Below, in pieces: positions 11,876-24,300 of a DNA stretch of 64,000 nt. Origin of the DNA: Lunularia cruciata (Eukaryota; Streptophyta; Marchantiopsida; Lunulariales; Lunulariaceae). The stretch is from NCBI GenBank assembly GCA_948567375.1, contig OX419756.1, positions 44,122,552-44,186,551 on the forward strand, in the 5' to 3' direction. Numbering within the stretch: position 1 is the stretch's first letter; every line of letters begins with the position of its first letter. A program made the position numbers and the translations under genes. The notes beneath the pieces are model-generated. The model saw nothing but the letters and a program-made list of their open reading frames with translations, made no database searches and was not told the origin of the DNA.

Positions 11876-12499
11876 AGAAATGGGATGGATGGAATTTATG
11901 GACCACCAAATCTACTTCCACCAAACCATTGGGATTTTTGTGTCCAAGTACTATCCAAGTATTGTTTCACACAATTCATCACCTCACGCTTTGGATAATT
12001 TTTTTTGCATATGATCACCATATTTGAGGAACCCTTGGTGCTTTCGATTGTAATTTATGGAGAACGGTGGATGTACTACTTCTATGTGTTAATAAATTAG
12101 ATAGATTAGGGATGGTATGATAAAGTAGCAACCATGGCGGCAATGCTTGAGGTTATCCTTGCTATGCAACAATAAATCAAGCACCTTACTTGATTGTTGG
12201 ATGAACAAGAGCTTTGATGACAAGAGCACATAGAGAGAGTACCAATTCAAGAAGAGAGAAGATTGAATCCAATTATCTAAACCCAAGGTATTTGAAGGTA
12301 AGAATTTCTCGTGTGTAATGGAGAATTTTGTATTTGATTTTGAATGTTAGTTTAAAGCTACCAATCTTCAATATGAACAAAAATGGATTCTCTTGGCTTC
12401 TAGCCAATTGGATGTAGTAACAAAGCTATGGTGGAGATTCCAAGTGGAGTGAGTTGAACGACAAATTGTTGCACAAATCTTGATGTGAGAAGAATTGAA

Positions 12500-15400
12500 G
12501 AGTGCAATAATTAGTCAGTTCTAAGCTATAAATGCCACACAAGCTGCACAAGATAGGTTGGCAGAGTTGAAACAGATTGGCTCCATAAGAAATTATATCA
12601 TGCAATTCCAAAACACCATCATGCAAATTCTAGATATACCGGAAGGTGAAGCTCTGGATCAATTTGTGAGGGGCTTGAAGTCAAGAACCAAATTAGAGGT
12701 AACCATGCAAGAGCCACAACACTTGGAGGAAGCCATGCGGTTGGGCAAACATTTTGATTCCTTAGTTGCAAAAACTTGGTCTTGACCTCAACCTCCATAG
12801 AACCTACCAATACATTACACACGGGTAGAAGAGCTGACACCAATGGAGATTGAAGCCATTCAATAGAGATCACTTGGCATTGCAAATAAAGAGAAAATCC
12901 GACAAAATGGGGGTTGTTTTTATTGTAGCCAGTTGGGGCATCACATTGTTGAATAATCATTCAAGAATGGATGACCTCGATAAGTTGCCCAGATGGAGTT
13001 TGTGGAGCAAAACGTTCAAGGAAACAAGGAATCCCAATAGGAGATTTTGAGCCACCTATTGGGAGTTTGATTAGTTCCAACGGGATTGAAGGCTCAATTT
13101 ATGCAAGTTTGCTTCACTTGTAAGGTACAATATCTAATTAGGGTTGTAAGATTTTGGTTGATTCAAGAAGTTCAAAGTAGTAACGCAACATGTTTATGCA
13201 AGTAGTAAAGGAATTGTGTATTCCTATCAAGTGAGTAATTGGAAGTAGATTGATGATGGTGGATGGTAGAAAGGGTTCTGCATTTTGTACCTTGCATCCT
13301 GTTACCTTCAAGATTGGGAAAGAGTATTTGGAGTGTATGAGGTTTGTAGTGGCACCTCTATACTATGATGTCATTCTAGGACTACCTTGGCTTGAACGTC
13401 ATAAGGTTCAATTTGATTGGAACCAATGAAAAATTCAAGTACAACACCAATGTAGGAATTTTTGATTAGGTTGTATGGCACCTCTGAGTAAGACACCTAA
13501 AAATAGTCAGTCGTAAGATAAGAAGTTTGTCAAGAAGGTAGCCATAGAGCAAGCCTTGAAGGGGGATAAGTCCCAAGATGTGAAGTTTTTGAGGAAACCA
13601 GCCATGGAGCAAGCTTTGAAGAAAGATGAGTCCATAGATGGGAAGTTTGTTAGTGAAGCAACCATAGAGCAAGCTTTGGAAGAAGATGAGTCTTGTTTTG
13701 TGGTGTGGATCAAGCCAATTTCCCTAGGACAATTTGAGGAGGGCCAAGAGCCTTGTCAAGCAATGGTTGATTAGATAGTTTAGGAGTTTACGGACGTGTT
13801 TCTGGATGATTTGCCAAAGGGATTACCCTCCAATCGTGGTATGCCTTTCAAGATTGAGTTATTGCCAAGGAGGACTCAGTGAGTAGATCAATCTATTGGC
13901 TCTCACCAAAGAAGTTGGAGGAGTTACAAAAAATAGTTACGGAGTTGTTGGAGAAGGAATTCATACAACATAGCACCTCCTCTTGAGGAGCACGAGTATT
14001 ATTTGTTCTGAAGAAGAATGGAGGACTTCATTTTTGTATTGATTCCCATGGGCTCAATAAACAAGCAATGAAGAATGCATATCCCTTGCCTTAGATCAAT
14101 GACTTGCTTGATTAATTAAGTGGAGCACAATACTTTTCCAAGTTGGATCTTTGTAGTGGCTATTGGAAAATCCTCATTGATAGGGAGGATGTGCAAAAGA
14201 TTACCTTTTACTCAAGGTATGGGCATTTCAAGTAGAGAGTTCTACCTTTTGGGCTCACTAATGCTCTAGCAATCTTCATGGATCAGATGCATTGGGTGTT
14301 GGATAGACTATTTGATTGATACGTGGTGGTGTTCTTGGATAATATCTTAATCTATAGCAAGAAAAAAGGAAAACACATTAATCATGTGCAAGAAGTCCTA
14401 AGATAACCATGACAATGGAAATTTTACTATAAGAAGTCAAAGTGTGCCTTTTGGCAAAAAGACGTTACCTTCTTGGGTCACAAGATCTCATCAAAGGGGA
14501 TCAAGATGGAAGAGGAGAAAATCAAGGCCATTATTGATTGGCCTACTCTGAAGGATGCTATAGAAGTACATGCATTTAATGGATTAGCCAGTTTTTACCA
14601 ATGGTTCATCCATTATTATGCTCATGTGGTTGCACCATTGATTGACCTCTTGGGGAAGAACTTGAGCTTCCAATGCACCACCAAGCACAAAGAACCATTC
14701 CAGAAGTTGAAACATATGGTGTCTTCAAGGACCATTCTTCAACCATATGATTCTCAACAACCATGTAAGGCTGATTTTGATGCTTCTAACTTTGCAATTA
14801 AAGCCGTGTTGCAATAGAAATTCCTAGATGGACTACCTCCCATTGCCTTTGTGTCTCACAAACTAAATATAGCTAAAAGAAATTACTCTACTCGAGATCA
14901 AGAACAACTTGCAATGGCATATGTCACCAAGGTATCGAGGCCTTGTCTCTTGGAGAAACAAGTAATCATGCAAACTGATCACAAACCATTGTTGCAGACC
15001 TTACACTTGGAACACATGAAGAGTCAAAATCATTAATGTGAGGAATAACTCCAATTGTTTGACATTAAACTGGAGTACAAACCAAGTTGGTTTCATGTCA
15101 TCCTTGATGCTCTATCACGATGAACTGATTGAAGTCTTTTCCTCTCATCACAACAACAATTACAATGGTGTCACTTGACTCTAAGGTCCAAAACAAGTTT
15201 TGGATAGCTCTACAACAAGATACATTCCTCCAAATAGTACATGGTCGTCTTACAACATGCAACAAGGAGTACCACACCTTCTTCTTCAAGAAAGGCCTTC
15301 TATTCCATGAGGACCATATTTATGTTCCAACCTAAGGTGATCTCCAACTTGTGCACCTTCAAGAAGCCCATGATTTAACTATAGTTGGTCACATGGGTGT

Positions 15401-16736
15401 GGACAAGACCTTGGGTACCCTCCAACGCCGATGGTGGTGGCCCAACATGACACGAGATATTCAAGAGTTTGTCCAATTGTGTGAGAGCTACCAATATAAC
15501 AAGGCCAACAACCAGAAGCCGAGTAGACTCCTTCAACCACTCCGTATTCCATCCGCTTGTTGGGAACATGTGAGCTTGGATCTCATCACATCCTTACCCA
15601 AGACAAAGCAAGGACACACAACAATCATGGTGTTTGTGGATAAGCTTAGTAAGAAAATCCACTTGGCACCAACCTTTGATATCATGGATGCTCCAAACTT
15701 AGTGCAAATCTACTTTGACAATGTCTTCAAGCATCATGGGATGCCACATGTACTCATCTTTGATAGTGATCCTTGATTCATTGGGAAGTTTTGGCAAGCA
15801 CTCTTCCAAATACTTGGCACCAAGCTTGCTTTGTCCATGGCCAGTCATCCTCAAACTAATGGACAAACCAAAAATGAAAATTGTACCTTGGAGGATATAT
15901 TGTGTGCCTTTTTTAATGTCCACCATACCAATTGGAATGAATGTCTTGCAATTATAGAATTTGCCTATAATAACTCCAAATAGGCAAGCATTGGATTTTC
16001 CCCTTTCTTTCTCAATTTTGGCCAAGATCCGCTTGTTCCAGATTCTCTTCTTGCTCCTCCTCCATCTGAGGTCCCTTGTACTTCAACCTTCTTGACCACC
16101 ATACCCCAATCTCTCCAACAAGCCAAATCTCACCTCCTTGTTGCTCAAAATCGTCAGAAACAATATGCGGACCACCATCGTCATGACCTCACCTTTGAAG
16201 TCAATGATAAAGTCATGGTATCCTCTAGTAACCTACCCCTCCCACTTGATACCCAAGTTTGTAAACTTGCCCCCAATTCGATAAGACCCTTTGATTTCAC
16301 CCAAATCATCTCTCCTATTGCTTATTGCCTTGCCTTACCTTGTCATATGCGCATCCACCGTGTCTTTCACATTTCCAAGTTGAAACCCTTTGTTCCAAAC
16401 CCATCTTCTTTTTCCTTTCATGTCCAACTTCCTCCTCCTCACATTTCTATCCATGATCATGAGGAGTACAAACTTGATCATATCCTTGCACATCGTCACA
16501 TTCAACAAGGACACCAACAATATACGGAGTATAAGGTCCTTTGGAAAGGGTATCCTCTTCATGATGCCACATAGGAACCTCTTTCTCACCTCCAAAATGC
16601 ACAAATGGCCATCCATGAGTTTGAAGCTTCAAGGGCAACAAGGACATCACCAACTAGCGGTGGTGGAATATGTAACAATATGGGGTTTAGTGACGTAGTT
16701 AGTAAGGCTAACAAAGTAGAGAATAAGACAAATTAG
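12500..16736 (+). pseudogene. gag-pol polyprotein of chromovirus copy B, broken
   Basis: Gag segment at 12558-12785 (IRNYIMQFQNTIMQI, a retrotransposon gag helix region). A knuckle remnant CFYCSQLGHH lies near 12910 and a protease-like VILGLPWLERHKVQFDW near 13375. RT runs from about 13790 to 14480, with its active site decayed to FLDN near 14333. RNase H is at about 14760-15120 (ADFDASNFA, TDHKPLLQTLH). The integrase zinc-binding part and core are at 15351-15990 (WWWPNMTRDIQEF, DLITSLPKTKQG, ASHPQTNGQT). The chromodomain is at 16460-16600 (EYKVLWKGYPLHDAT followed by a TAG where copy A has TGG). The frame crosses the polypurine tract and ends inside the 3' LTR at 16734-16736. It cannot be translated as one protein. 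Confidence 0.9.
16657..16670 (+). promoter_or_regulatory. Polypurine tract, copy B
   Basis: GCGGTGGTGGAATA immediately before the 3' LTR. The same position in copy A reads GCGGTGGGAGAATA on the minus strand. It would serve as plus-strand DNA primer. It also lies within the open frame of the polyprotein. Confidence 0.75.
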
Positions 16737-17091
16737 CAAAGATATTCCAGAAGTATCTAGGAAGCTTCTTAGGAAGCTTCCCGACTAGCTTAACTTGCAC
16801 CCCAAGTAGGTAGCTTCTAGAAGGAAGCTTTTATAAGCTTCCAACTAGCTTAGCTTGCATGCCTAGTAAGCGGTTTCTAGAAGGAAGCTTCTTGAGAAGC
16901 TTTTGGGTTAACTTTGCTTGCATCCTAAGAAAGCGGCTCAAAAGGAAAATTCTTGAGAAGTTTCTCAAAAGCCTTGTATGCTGCTTATAAATACCAAAGC
17001 TCACGCTAAAAAATTGGAGTTTTCACACATTCAAGTGTCACAATGTGACTTTCCATTCTCTTATTTCTCTCCTTAGTCTCAGTCTTTTGCA
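16671..17091 (+). repeat. 3' LTR of copy B
   Basis: 421 bp from TGTAACAATATGGGG to TTTTGCA, then the TAAAC duplication. TATA box at 16986-16993. It differs from the 5' LTR by many scattered substitutions and small indels, so the insertion is old. Confidence 0.92.
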
Positions 17092-17174
17092 TAAACAATT
17101 ACATTGACTTCATTTCAATATTGAGTAAGGATAAGTATAGTATATAATACAAACAAGTCCTTAGAGAACACATT

Positions 17175-17917
17175 TGTAATACTCCGAGGACAAGAGAAGA
17201 GAGAAAACACAGATTGCACACTCATACAATCGATGCCCCAAGGGAGCACCTTCTCTTTATTATATAGACAAAGAGGATCTACGCCAAGGAAGCTCCACCA
17301 TAGGATTAGGGACACAGATAGGTGACATGTCAGCAAGCTCCACCCTTGGATTACCTACTTGGATGGGTGACATGTCTGGTCTAGGTCCTATCTGGTTGGT
17401 CAAACAAGCTTTGACCAGAGGGAATCTTTTAGGGAATCTTCATGTAGGAATCTCAAAATCACGTGAGTAAGGTACTGTTGGAAAGCTCTCGACGAGACAA
17501 AGCAGGGGGGAGGTAAGGCCAACCCTTCCTTCATTGGGGGGGGGGAGATTTTGCACATTTTTTAGGCCTAATTCATCCATTTAGGCCTCCGAAATTGCCT
17601 TCAAAGTTTTCAGGCATATTTTGTTTCCTACTCTATTAGTAGAAGTCCCCTTTTGGTGATACCTCCTTCTGATCTGTTTAGACCATCATGTGTAACATCC
17701 TTCCAGATGTTACCAAACCAGTTCTCATCTTTAAATCATATGTCTAGCTATTGGTTCTAAGGTTCTCAAGTCTATTTCGGTTTCTGCCCTATTAGTAGAA
17801 GTACTCTTTTGGTGATACTTCTATCTGATCTATTTTGACCATCATGTATAACATCATTCTAGATGTTACCAAACCGAATTTCACATCTAGATCATATGGC
17901 TAGCTCTTGGTATTACA
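17175..17917 (-). repeat. Family S solo LTR, inverted copy
   Basis: 743 bp, reverse complement of the element at 2070-2805 along its whole length, with TGTAATACT / AGTATTACA-type ends. CATT occurs on both sides (17171-17174 and 17918-17921), a 4-bp match to a target duplication. A run of 10 Gs lies at about 17537-17547. It sits 83 bp from the end of copy B. Confidence 0.85.
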
Positions 17918-20200
17918 CATTATAGGATCCACCATTTGATATTCATCTGTATAGAACATAAATTTATTTATTAGGCTTTCAAGTAGACTAGTTATTCACT
18001 TGCTTAAGAATCCATTTAATGATTTTTATGTTTGAAATTAGTGAAAATCTCAATAAATAATTTATCACTTTTGAATAAAAGTTTGTTTAAACAATAATCA
18101 AACTAATTTTTACCTATATTTATATTTCAAACCTTGGATGGTTTGAAATACAACTCTTTTATAAGATAATCATCTTATATACTCAACATCCTTTTATTCT
18201 TACTATTTTAAGTTCTTTGCTTCATTGCAACTTGGTTTAAGTTCCACTTAAAGTATAAAAGATATACCAATACTATGAGAATTCATAACATCTGCTTATA
18301 TATTAGTATACCTCAATTTCCATATAAATTTGCAATCTATTGAAATCTTACCATGATTTTACTTTAAGATGTGTATTCAATTTAATCACATATTTTGTTT
18401 CCAATCTACATTTTAGTTTAAGTTGCAATCCAAATACCTATTGCAACTTATACAATCTTGTATGCTTGACTAATAGTATACTCAATATTGTAACCATTGA
18501 CTAATAGTATGCTCAAACTTCACAATAATAGGTGTTTACTAGTTAGCAATCATAATTATTTCAGTCAAGCTTATCTTGTAAAGTTAAAACATGTATTGTT
18601 TCAATACATCAATAATAAAACATCTCACTTATAATATGAGTTCCAAGCATTGTATAATACATCTATCTATAGTTGGATTATAAGATGCTTAAGCATACTT
18701 CAAGACTATCATGGATTTAGTCACTTGTTTGTATTGTTGAACTTTAGTTTGAAAATAAACCTAAATATTCTTTTAACTTCAATTTTAGAATAGACAAAAA
18801 ACTAATCTAAATCATATATAATATAAATATTTCAAACTCTATCTAAAAATGATAATCCATGTCAATAGATTCCACTAAAAAATTAACCTTCAGTTTTTAT
18901 AATATCATATAATCTAACTATACATGAATTATAATTAATGTCTATATATTATATATGATTCCTTTCATTCAATGTTAATCTAAAAACAAGCTTATGTTAT
19001 ATTTTAACTTCAAAGATACTACAAGTAACCAAACCCAATCTAATGTATTCAACATATAATATATTTAATGGTTTGTTTAACATTGGAGTCCTCATTCGTC
19101 AAATCCACTTCAAAATATGCAGTGAAAACATAAGCCGGTTGGCCTTAGAGTAGAATGGAACATTTACTCCACAATCTACTTAAGATTTGTCCATTTATTT
19201 GCATCATAAGTATTCAAAGCTCCAATGTCGCAATGAATCCCTTACTTAAGTGTTTATTTGAATACATCCTTGAAGGTCATACCAAATGGAAATCCCAGTT
19301 TTGTTGTCCAATAGTACAACTCCGAGTGTGAAATGAGCTTGCTCAAGGAAGGTCTAGTTAATAGCTCCTTCAATATAGCTGTTGTTGCCTACAAGAAACC
19401 ACTGGTCGTTGAATGGATACCATACTCCTAAACCAAGTTAGTTATCAACCACCTCTACTCTAGAAGCAAGAATCATATCATCCTATTCTAACAAAGTATG
19501 GCACCAATTGGAACACTAGAGCTAGGTCTTACTTCTTTCCTCCTAGAATTAAATATAATACTTGAAATTTTGAGATAGTTCTTAGTAAACTTGAATTGGA
19601 TTAGATTTTGGTTTGAAGCTTGGTTTGGGAGACATCATACACACTCTAGAGCTCCACAATTGTATCTCATAATGTATCAAGAATTTACTTAAGATGATTA
19701 TTTGATTAACTCTAAACTACTAAGTAAAGTATAAAATCAAAAGACTATACAAAACTTGCTACTAAAGCTCCCCAATTTTATCTCATAATGTTTTGAGACT
19801 TTACTTAAGATGATTATTTAATTGACTCTAAACTACTAAGTAAAGTATAAATCAAAGGACTATACACAATATGGTGAATAGCAAAACTTGCTACTAAATT
19901 GTGACAAGATAAACTCTACAAAATATTGTAAGGAACAAAAATTGCATTCACGAGATAACTTTACCCGTGGAATTTATTCAGAATGAGGATTAAAATATCT
20001 ATCCTTGAACAAAAGAAAAACATGAACAGATTATTTCTCATTATTTCATTATTACTAATAATGAATACATTATTATTAATCTTATACCAGACCGAATCAA
20101 AACATGAACAGATTATTTCTCATTATTTCATAATTACTAATAATGAATACCTCATTATTAAACTTATACTAGACGTATATAGATGTTAAAGCACAAAGCC
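17918..20200. other. Strongly AT-rich intergenic stretch with two tandem duplications
   Basis: No coding motif. A segment of about 116 bp is duplicated in tandem (AGCTCCACAATTGTATCTC near 19650 and AGCTCCCCAATTTTATCTC near 19766). An 82-bp segment is duplicated at about 20021-20102 and 20103-20170 (CATGAACAGATTATTTCTC in both). Confidence 0.65.
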
Positions 20201-21360
20201 GCAATTAAACGTGGCCGCACTCTCAAAGTTTCCTTGTAAAACAAGAGCATTAAAAATCATGCATAGGTGCATTTGCTACTCAAATTATCTTGCGCATACA
20301 AATTTCGGCCATGCACTTCACCCGGTATTTTAAATATGGAGGCACGAGTGTGCATGGACTTACACTCAAACTGACAAGAGGTAATACATGATTGTACCAA
20401 ATTCCATACGCTTTTAACACGATACGTAAGCCACTTTATACCATTACCCGTATACTACGTTGACAGAAGAACATCGCCCGACAAAGAAAGTTACACAAGA
20501 ACTACAGTCAAAGAAACGCAGAGAAGAAAGGTAGGGCATGGGCATATCGTGTTGTTCTTGCGTGAAACATTCTAGTTCCGGGGAGAATTGTTCCCCCGCT
20601 CGGGTGCCCCTCCAGTCTCGTGGAGATATTCAAATTAACTGAGGTTGATAACTGTTGATTCTTCGTCGAATATGGAACCCGATTGCTGATCTTGCGTACG
20701 ATGATATGGTTTAATTTTTTTCCATCAGGTATTGTCCTGTCTCTGTTTCCGTGTGACTCCGATGCTACTCCAATGCATTGTCAAATTGTGCCTTCAATGA
20801 CGATGCAACCTATAGTCCAGAGTGTCTTGAGTTCGAAGAATTCTGCTTAAATGTCTATCCGTATGTTTGTTCCTCTTTTCTTGATATCGGAGAACTCGAC
20901 TTGAATGCTCTCTGTCTTACGTTATTTGCCGTGGGAAAGTTTCATGTTTAGAATGATAGTTTACTCGTTTTTGTAGGCAGTGAGCACACTAGCGTTTGGA
21001 GAGGAGACAGATCTTTAGGAATATGTATTTGCTTTGATTCCGAGGGATTGAAGCTCTCATGCTACTAAATTCCTGCCTTATGATTTCTTCTTGAGAAACA
21101 CTTAAACCCTTAATCTCTCAGGCTTTCTCCTCTAAACAGATGTAGTATATTTGTATTGCGCCATAGTCAATTTCACGTTGGGATCATTTCTGCTCGATTC
21201 AATAACGCTGATTTCTGCTATTATGTCTTGTATAAAGGGGCGATGTGGGGAAATGAGTGGAATCGTTAATGGAAGGCAGCAATCAAACCCACCTACTTGC
21301 TTCGGGAAAGCTGAGAATCCTTTGTCAATTTCCTACATTTAGCAAGGTGTGTTCTATGTG
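20201..21360 (+). promoter_or_regulatory. Upstream region and probable 5' UTR of the PHD-BAH gene
   Basis: Base composition changes here from AT-rich repeat to genic. Candidate acceptor-like sites (TTTTTCCATCAG near 20728, TTTTTGTAG near 20976 and CTACATTTAG at 21333-21342) suggest one or more 5' UTR introns before the ATG at 21361. No clear TATA box. The transcription start cannot be placed. Confidence 0.4.
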
Positions 21361-24300
21361 ATGACGGGTAGTTGCTGGCGAGAGGAACAGCTGAGCAATA
21401 TGGTCCGACATGATGCCGAAGGGAAAGCTGAGAACGGCTTGCTTGAGACCCCATCAATCATCTCCCGCGCAGATCTTCTTCCTGCTTTTTCTGCACATGA
21501 TGTGACATCCGCAGACGAGCCTTCTTGCACCGACCCTACAAGCTGTTCCTCTCATGCTGCTGCTAGGTCCGCTAGGTCCGAGGATCCAAGCTACCCTGCA
21601 CCAGTCTCATCACTTTACCAAACCAGTGTTACAATTCTTGGCGGGTTAGACTTAGCTCCTGCCTCAAAGAGTCCGCTTTCCGGGCCGTCATGTTCGTCTC
21701 CCGCAAGAAATGAACCCTCCCATACGTCGGCGCAATCCGCTCCTTTGGTCGATTCCGAGACTTCGGTTGATTTAAGCAGCAGGTTATCTGTTGAGGGCGC
21801 TGCCCTAGAGTCAACAATCGTCACTGTCTTTGCCGAGGGAGCACACGGCAGTCCCCTGAATTCTTTATCTGATCCTGCTTTCGTAATTCCAGACGGTAAT
21901 CAGTCTTCAATTCGTGAACAGTCAGGGGACCTGGGGCATTCTGCGGTTGAGCAAGAGCGCCGAAGTGAAGAAAATGCAGTATGCGATCCCCCATCAATTG
22001 TTCGTGAAAACTCAACTGAAGCAGATCAAGCACTTGCAGCTGCTAAAACCGCGCCAAATGGGCAAATCTCATTACAGCCGGAGAGACCAATTGGTGCATC
22101 GTCGGGTGTCCCGGTCAACGCAGCTGTAACTACCAAGCATCTAGAGGTGTCAAGCGAAGAAATCTGTGCCGAGAAATCAGCTAAGAGAATGGCAGAAGGA
22201 GAATCAATGGCGGATAAACCTGTGAAGAGAAGGCGGAAATATGACTTTCTCTTTCCAGAGCCAGAAACAGTCGAGGCAGCTCTAGGTCACACTGCCGAGA
22301 TAGTAATAATACTTGCGGGCATGGCTCAAATGAGAGCTGGCAGAGCTTTCACCTGTGTTGAGAGGAATTTAGCTGCTGCAGCCTGTCAAAACATCGCTGC
22401 TCTTGTGAGTAAACTGGCTCCTAATGCTCTGGTTTCTAAGGAGGCGCTTGAAGCAATGATGCAGGAGTTGGATCTCAAGCGGATGACACAGACCCGAAAA
22501 GAAGAACAGGCACGGGCTAAAGCTTTGGCAGAAGCTGAAGCTGTAGCTAAGGCAAAGGCGGTGAAGGCGGAGGCAATTGCAAAACTAAAACTGGAGGAAG
22601 AAGCAAGGCTCAAGGCGGAAGCCGAAGCTCAAGAGCGTAGAAAGGTGTTTGACCGTTCGGGTTTCCATATCTCCATTTGTCTGTTCTTGCCCCCTCGATC
22701 CGGTGACCCGCACTGCCAAGCCATGGGATTTCCTTTTTTCTACTGATGTGTCAGTATCGCCGATTTCTAACTTCAAACTGTGTGGTTGCATCACAAACAG
22801 GCTACCTTGAATACTGCATCGATGGTGGTAGATACTCCAGTCGAAGATGCCCTATCCGCTGGTGGACTGCCCCAGCCAGACACACCCCCAGGTTTGAACA
22901 TTGTCAGCTCGACCCAACTTGAGCAGTCTATGATTGCCCTTCTACGCTTTCATTGCAAGTTCATAAGTCTTTTATTCGTATGTGCTCACCGTCATAATAA
23001 ATGGATGGGTTCGTTGGACTTCTTTGGATAATCTGACCATTGCAGGTTGTGATCTTGGGGCTTTCAGTATTGTGATGATAGCTGAGATAGTGGAGTCGAT
23101 AGCTGAGAACTTAGCAGTCTTCCGAACATCTTAGGAAACTTCCAGATGGTTTGTCTGTTCACTTGTGGATGAGTTGTTCGTTCCAGGAAGTTTACACCCA
23201 CATAAAAACTTCAGAAGAAGTGGTGTCTACCTCAAGACAATCGTGGGAACTAACACTGTATCTTCAGGAGCTACAGATACCGTAGTTGAAGTTTAGTGTA
23301 TTTGTCGCACTTTGAGGACTCTTGACAACGGAAAGAAAGCCGTATCTTTAAGTTATTGCATCCTGTCTAGAGAATTACAACTCCCCTTCCGTACCCATCA
23401 CTACTTTAACCAGAAGTTTGGAGGTACATGGCCTAAGGCTCTTCTTGATGCGCTTCTTTATCTCTCAGAAACTTGTGAAGAGCCACGCATTAGCAAGTCC
23501 TATGATAGCAAACATAAATACTTGCTTTCTTTCCTTGTAGGGATGTGACCCCCACTATATTAGTTCGTGTGATGCAAGCATTTACCGGGATGTAATAGCG
23601 GGAGCTGATGTCGTTTCTACTTATGCTAATATTCAGCACGCATGCATTATTGTTCCTGGTTCAGGGTTTAGTGCTTGGGCCACACAAATTACACACAAAT
23701 TACACTTGTCTGGAAGTTTAGGTTCCCATGTAGAAAGAATGATTCCTGGTTATTTGCTTCATTTGATTGCTTCTACAATATTAAAGTGTCCAGTCTTCAG
23801 GGGAGGCAATTTTCTGGTGTGGTCTGGGCTCGCTTATTTGTTGTGACTGTATTAACACGTCCGTCGTTTCGATTTCCTTCATCTAATTTGGACTCAGATT
23901 GTTTCCCCAGCTGAGGAGAAGTCCAGGTCGTATTGTAGCTCGCGTTTAAACAGCTGCCTCAGTACACAGCCATGCCAAATTGATCATTTGTATAGGATCA
24001 GTTGTTCGGTTCCCATTCTTGTAAAATTGGCTTTGTTTCATCTTCTCTGGATTTGATCTCATTGGGTCTTTGCGCAGCTCAATCTACCTCAGCAATATCA
24101 CCACTGTTGGAGTCTACGACTTCTTCCACGCCAGTTGGACAATCCACCGGTCATGGTGCTGCACAAGTTGGTGACGTCTTTCAATCAGAGGAATCACCCC
24201 TGCTTGGTACAAGCCAATCTCAACAGTCGTCCAAAACTCCCGTGGGCAAGCCTCCTAAGGTCCGCAATAGAATAAGGAAAGACTTAGCTGCTCCGAGTCT

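Larger units (their letters stand above)
11437..17091 (+). mobile_element. Ty3/gypsy chromovirus, copy B, full length
   Basis: A 5655-bp element with LTRs at 11437-11862 and 16671-17091, flanked by a perfect 5-bp duplication TAAAC (11432-11436 and 17092-17096). Primer binding site, gag, protease, RT, RNase H, integrase and chromodomain are recognisable in order, but many stops and shifts disable it. The 5' LTR terminus reads TATGACAAT instead of TGTAACAAT, two substitutions that spoil the canonical TG end. Confidence 0.93.

Noticed and set aside
23312-23548. Open frame of 78 codons in the second intron of the PHD-BAH gene
   Set aside because: No in-phase acceptor and donor pair links it to the flanking exons, and it shows no domain.
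24002-24077. Open sequence before the PHD exon, read as an N-terminus
   Set aside because: It starts with a TTG codon, and an acceptor TTTGCGCAG at 24077 matches the phase of the preceding exon, so it is intronic.
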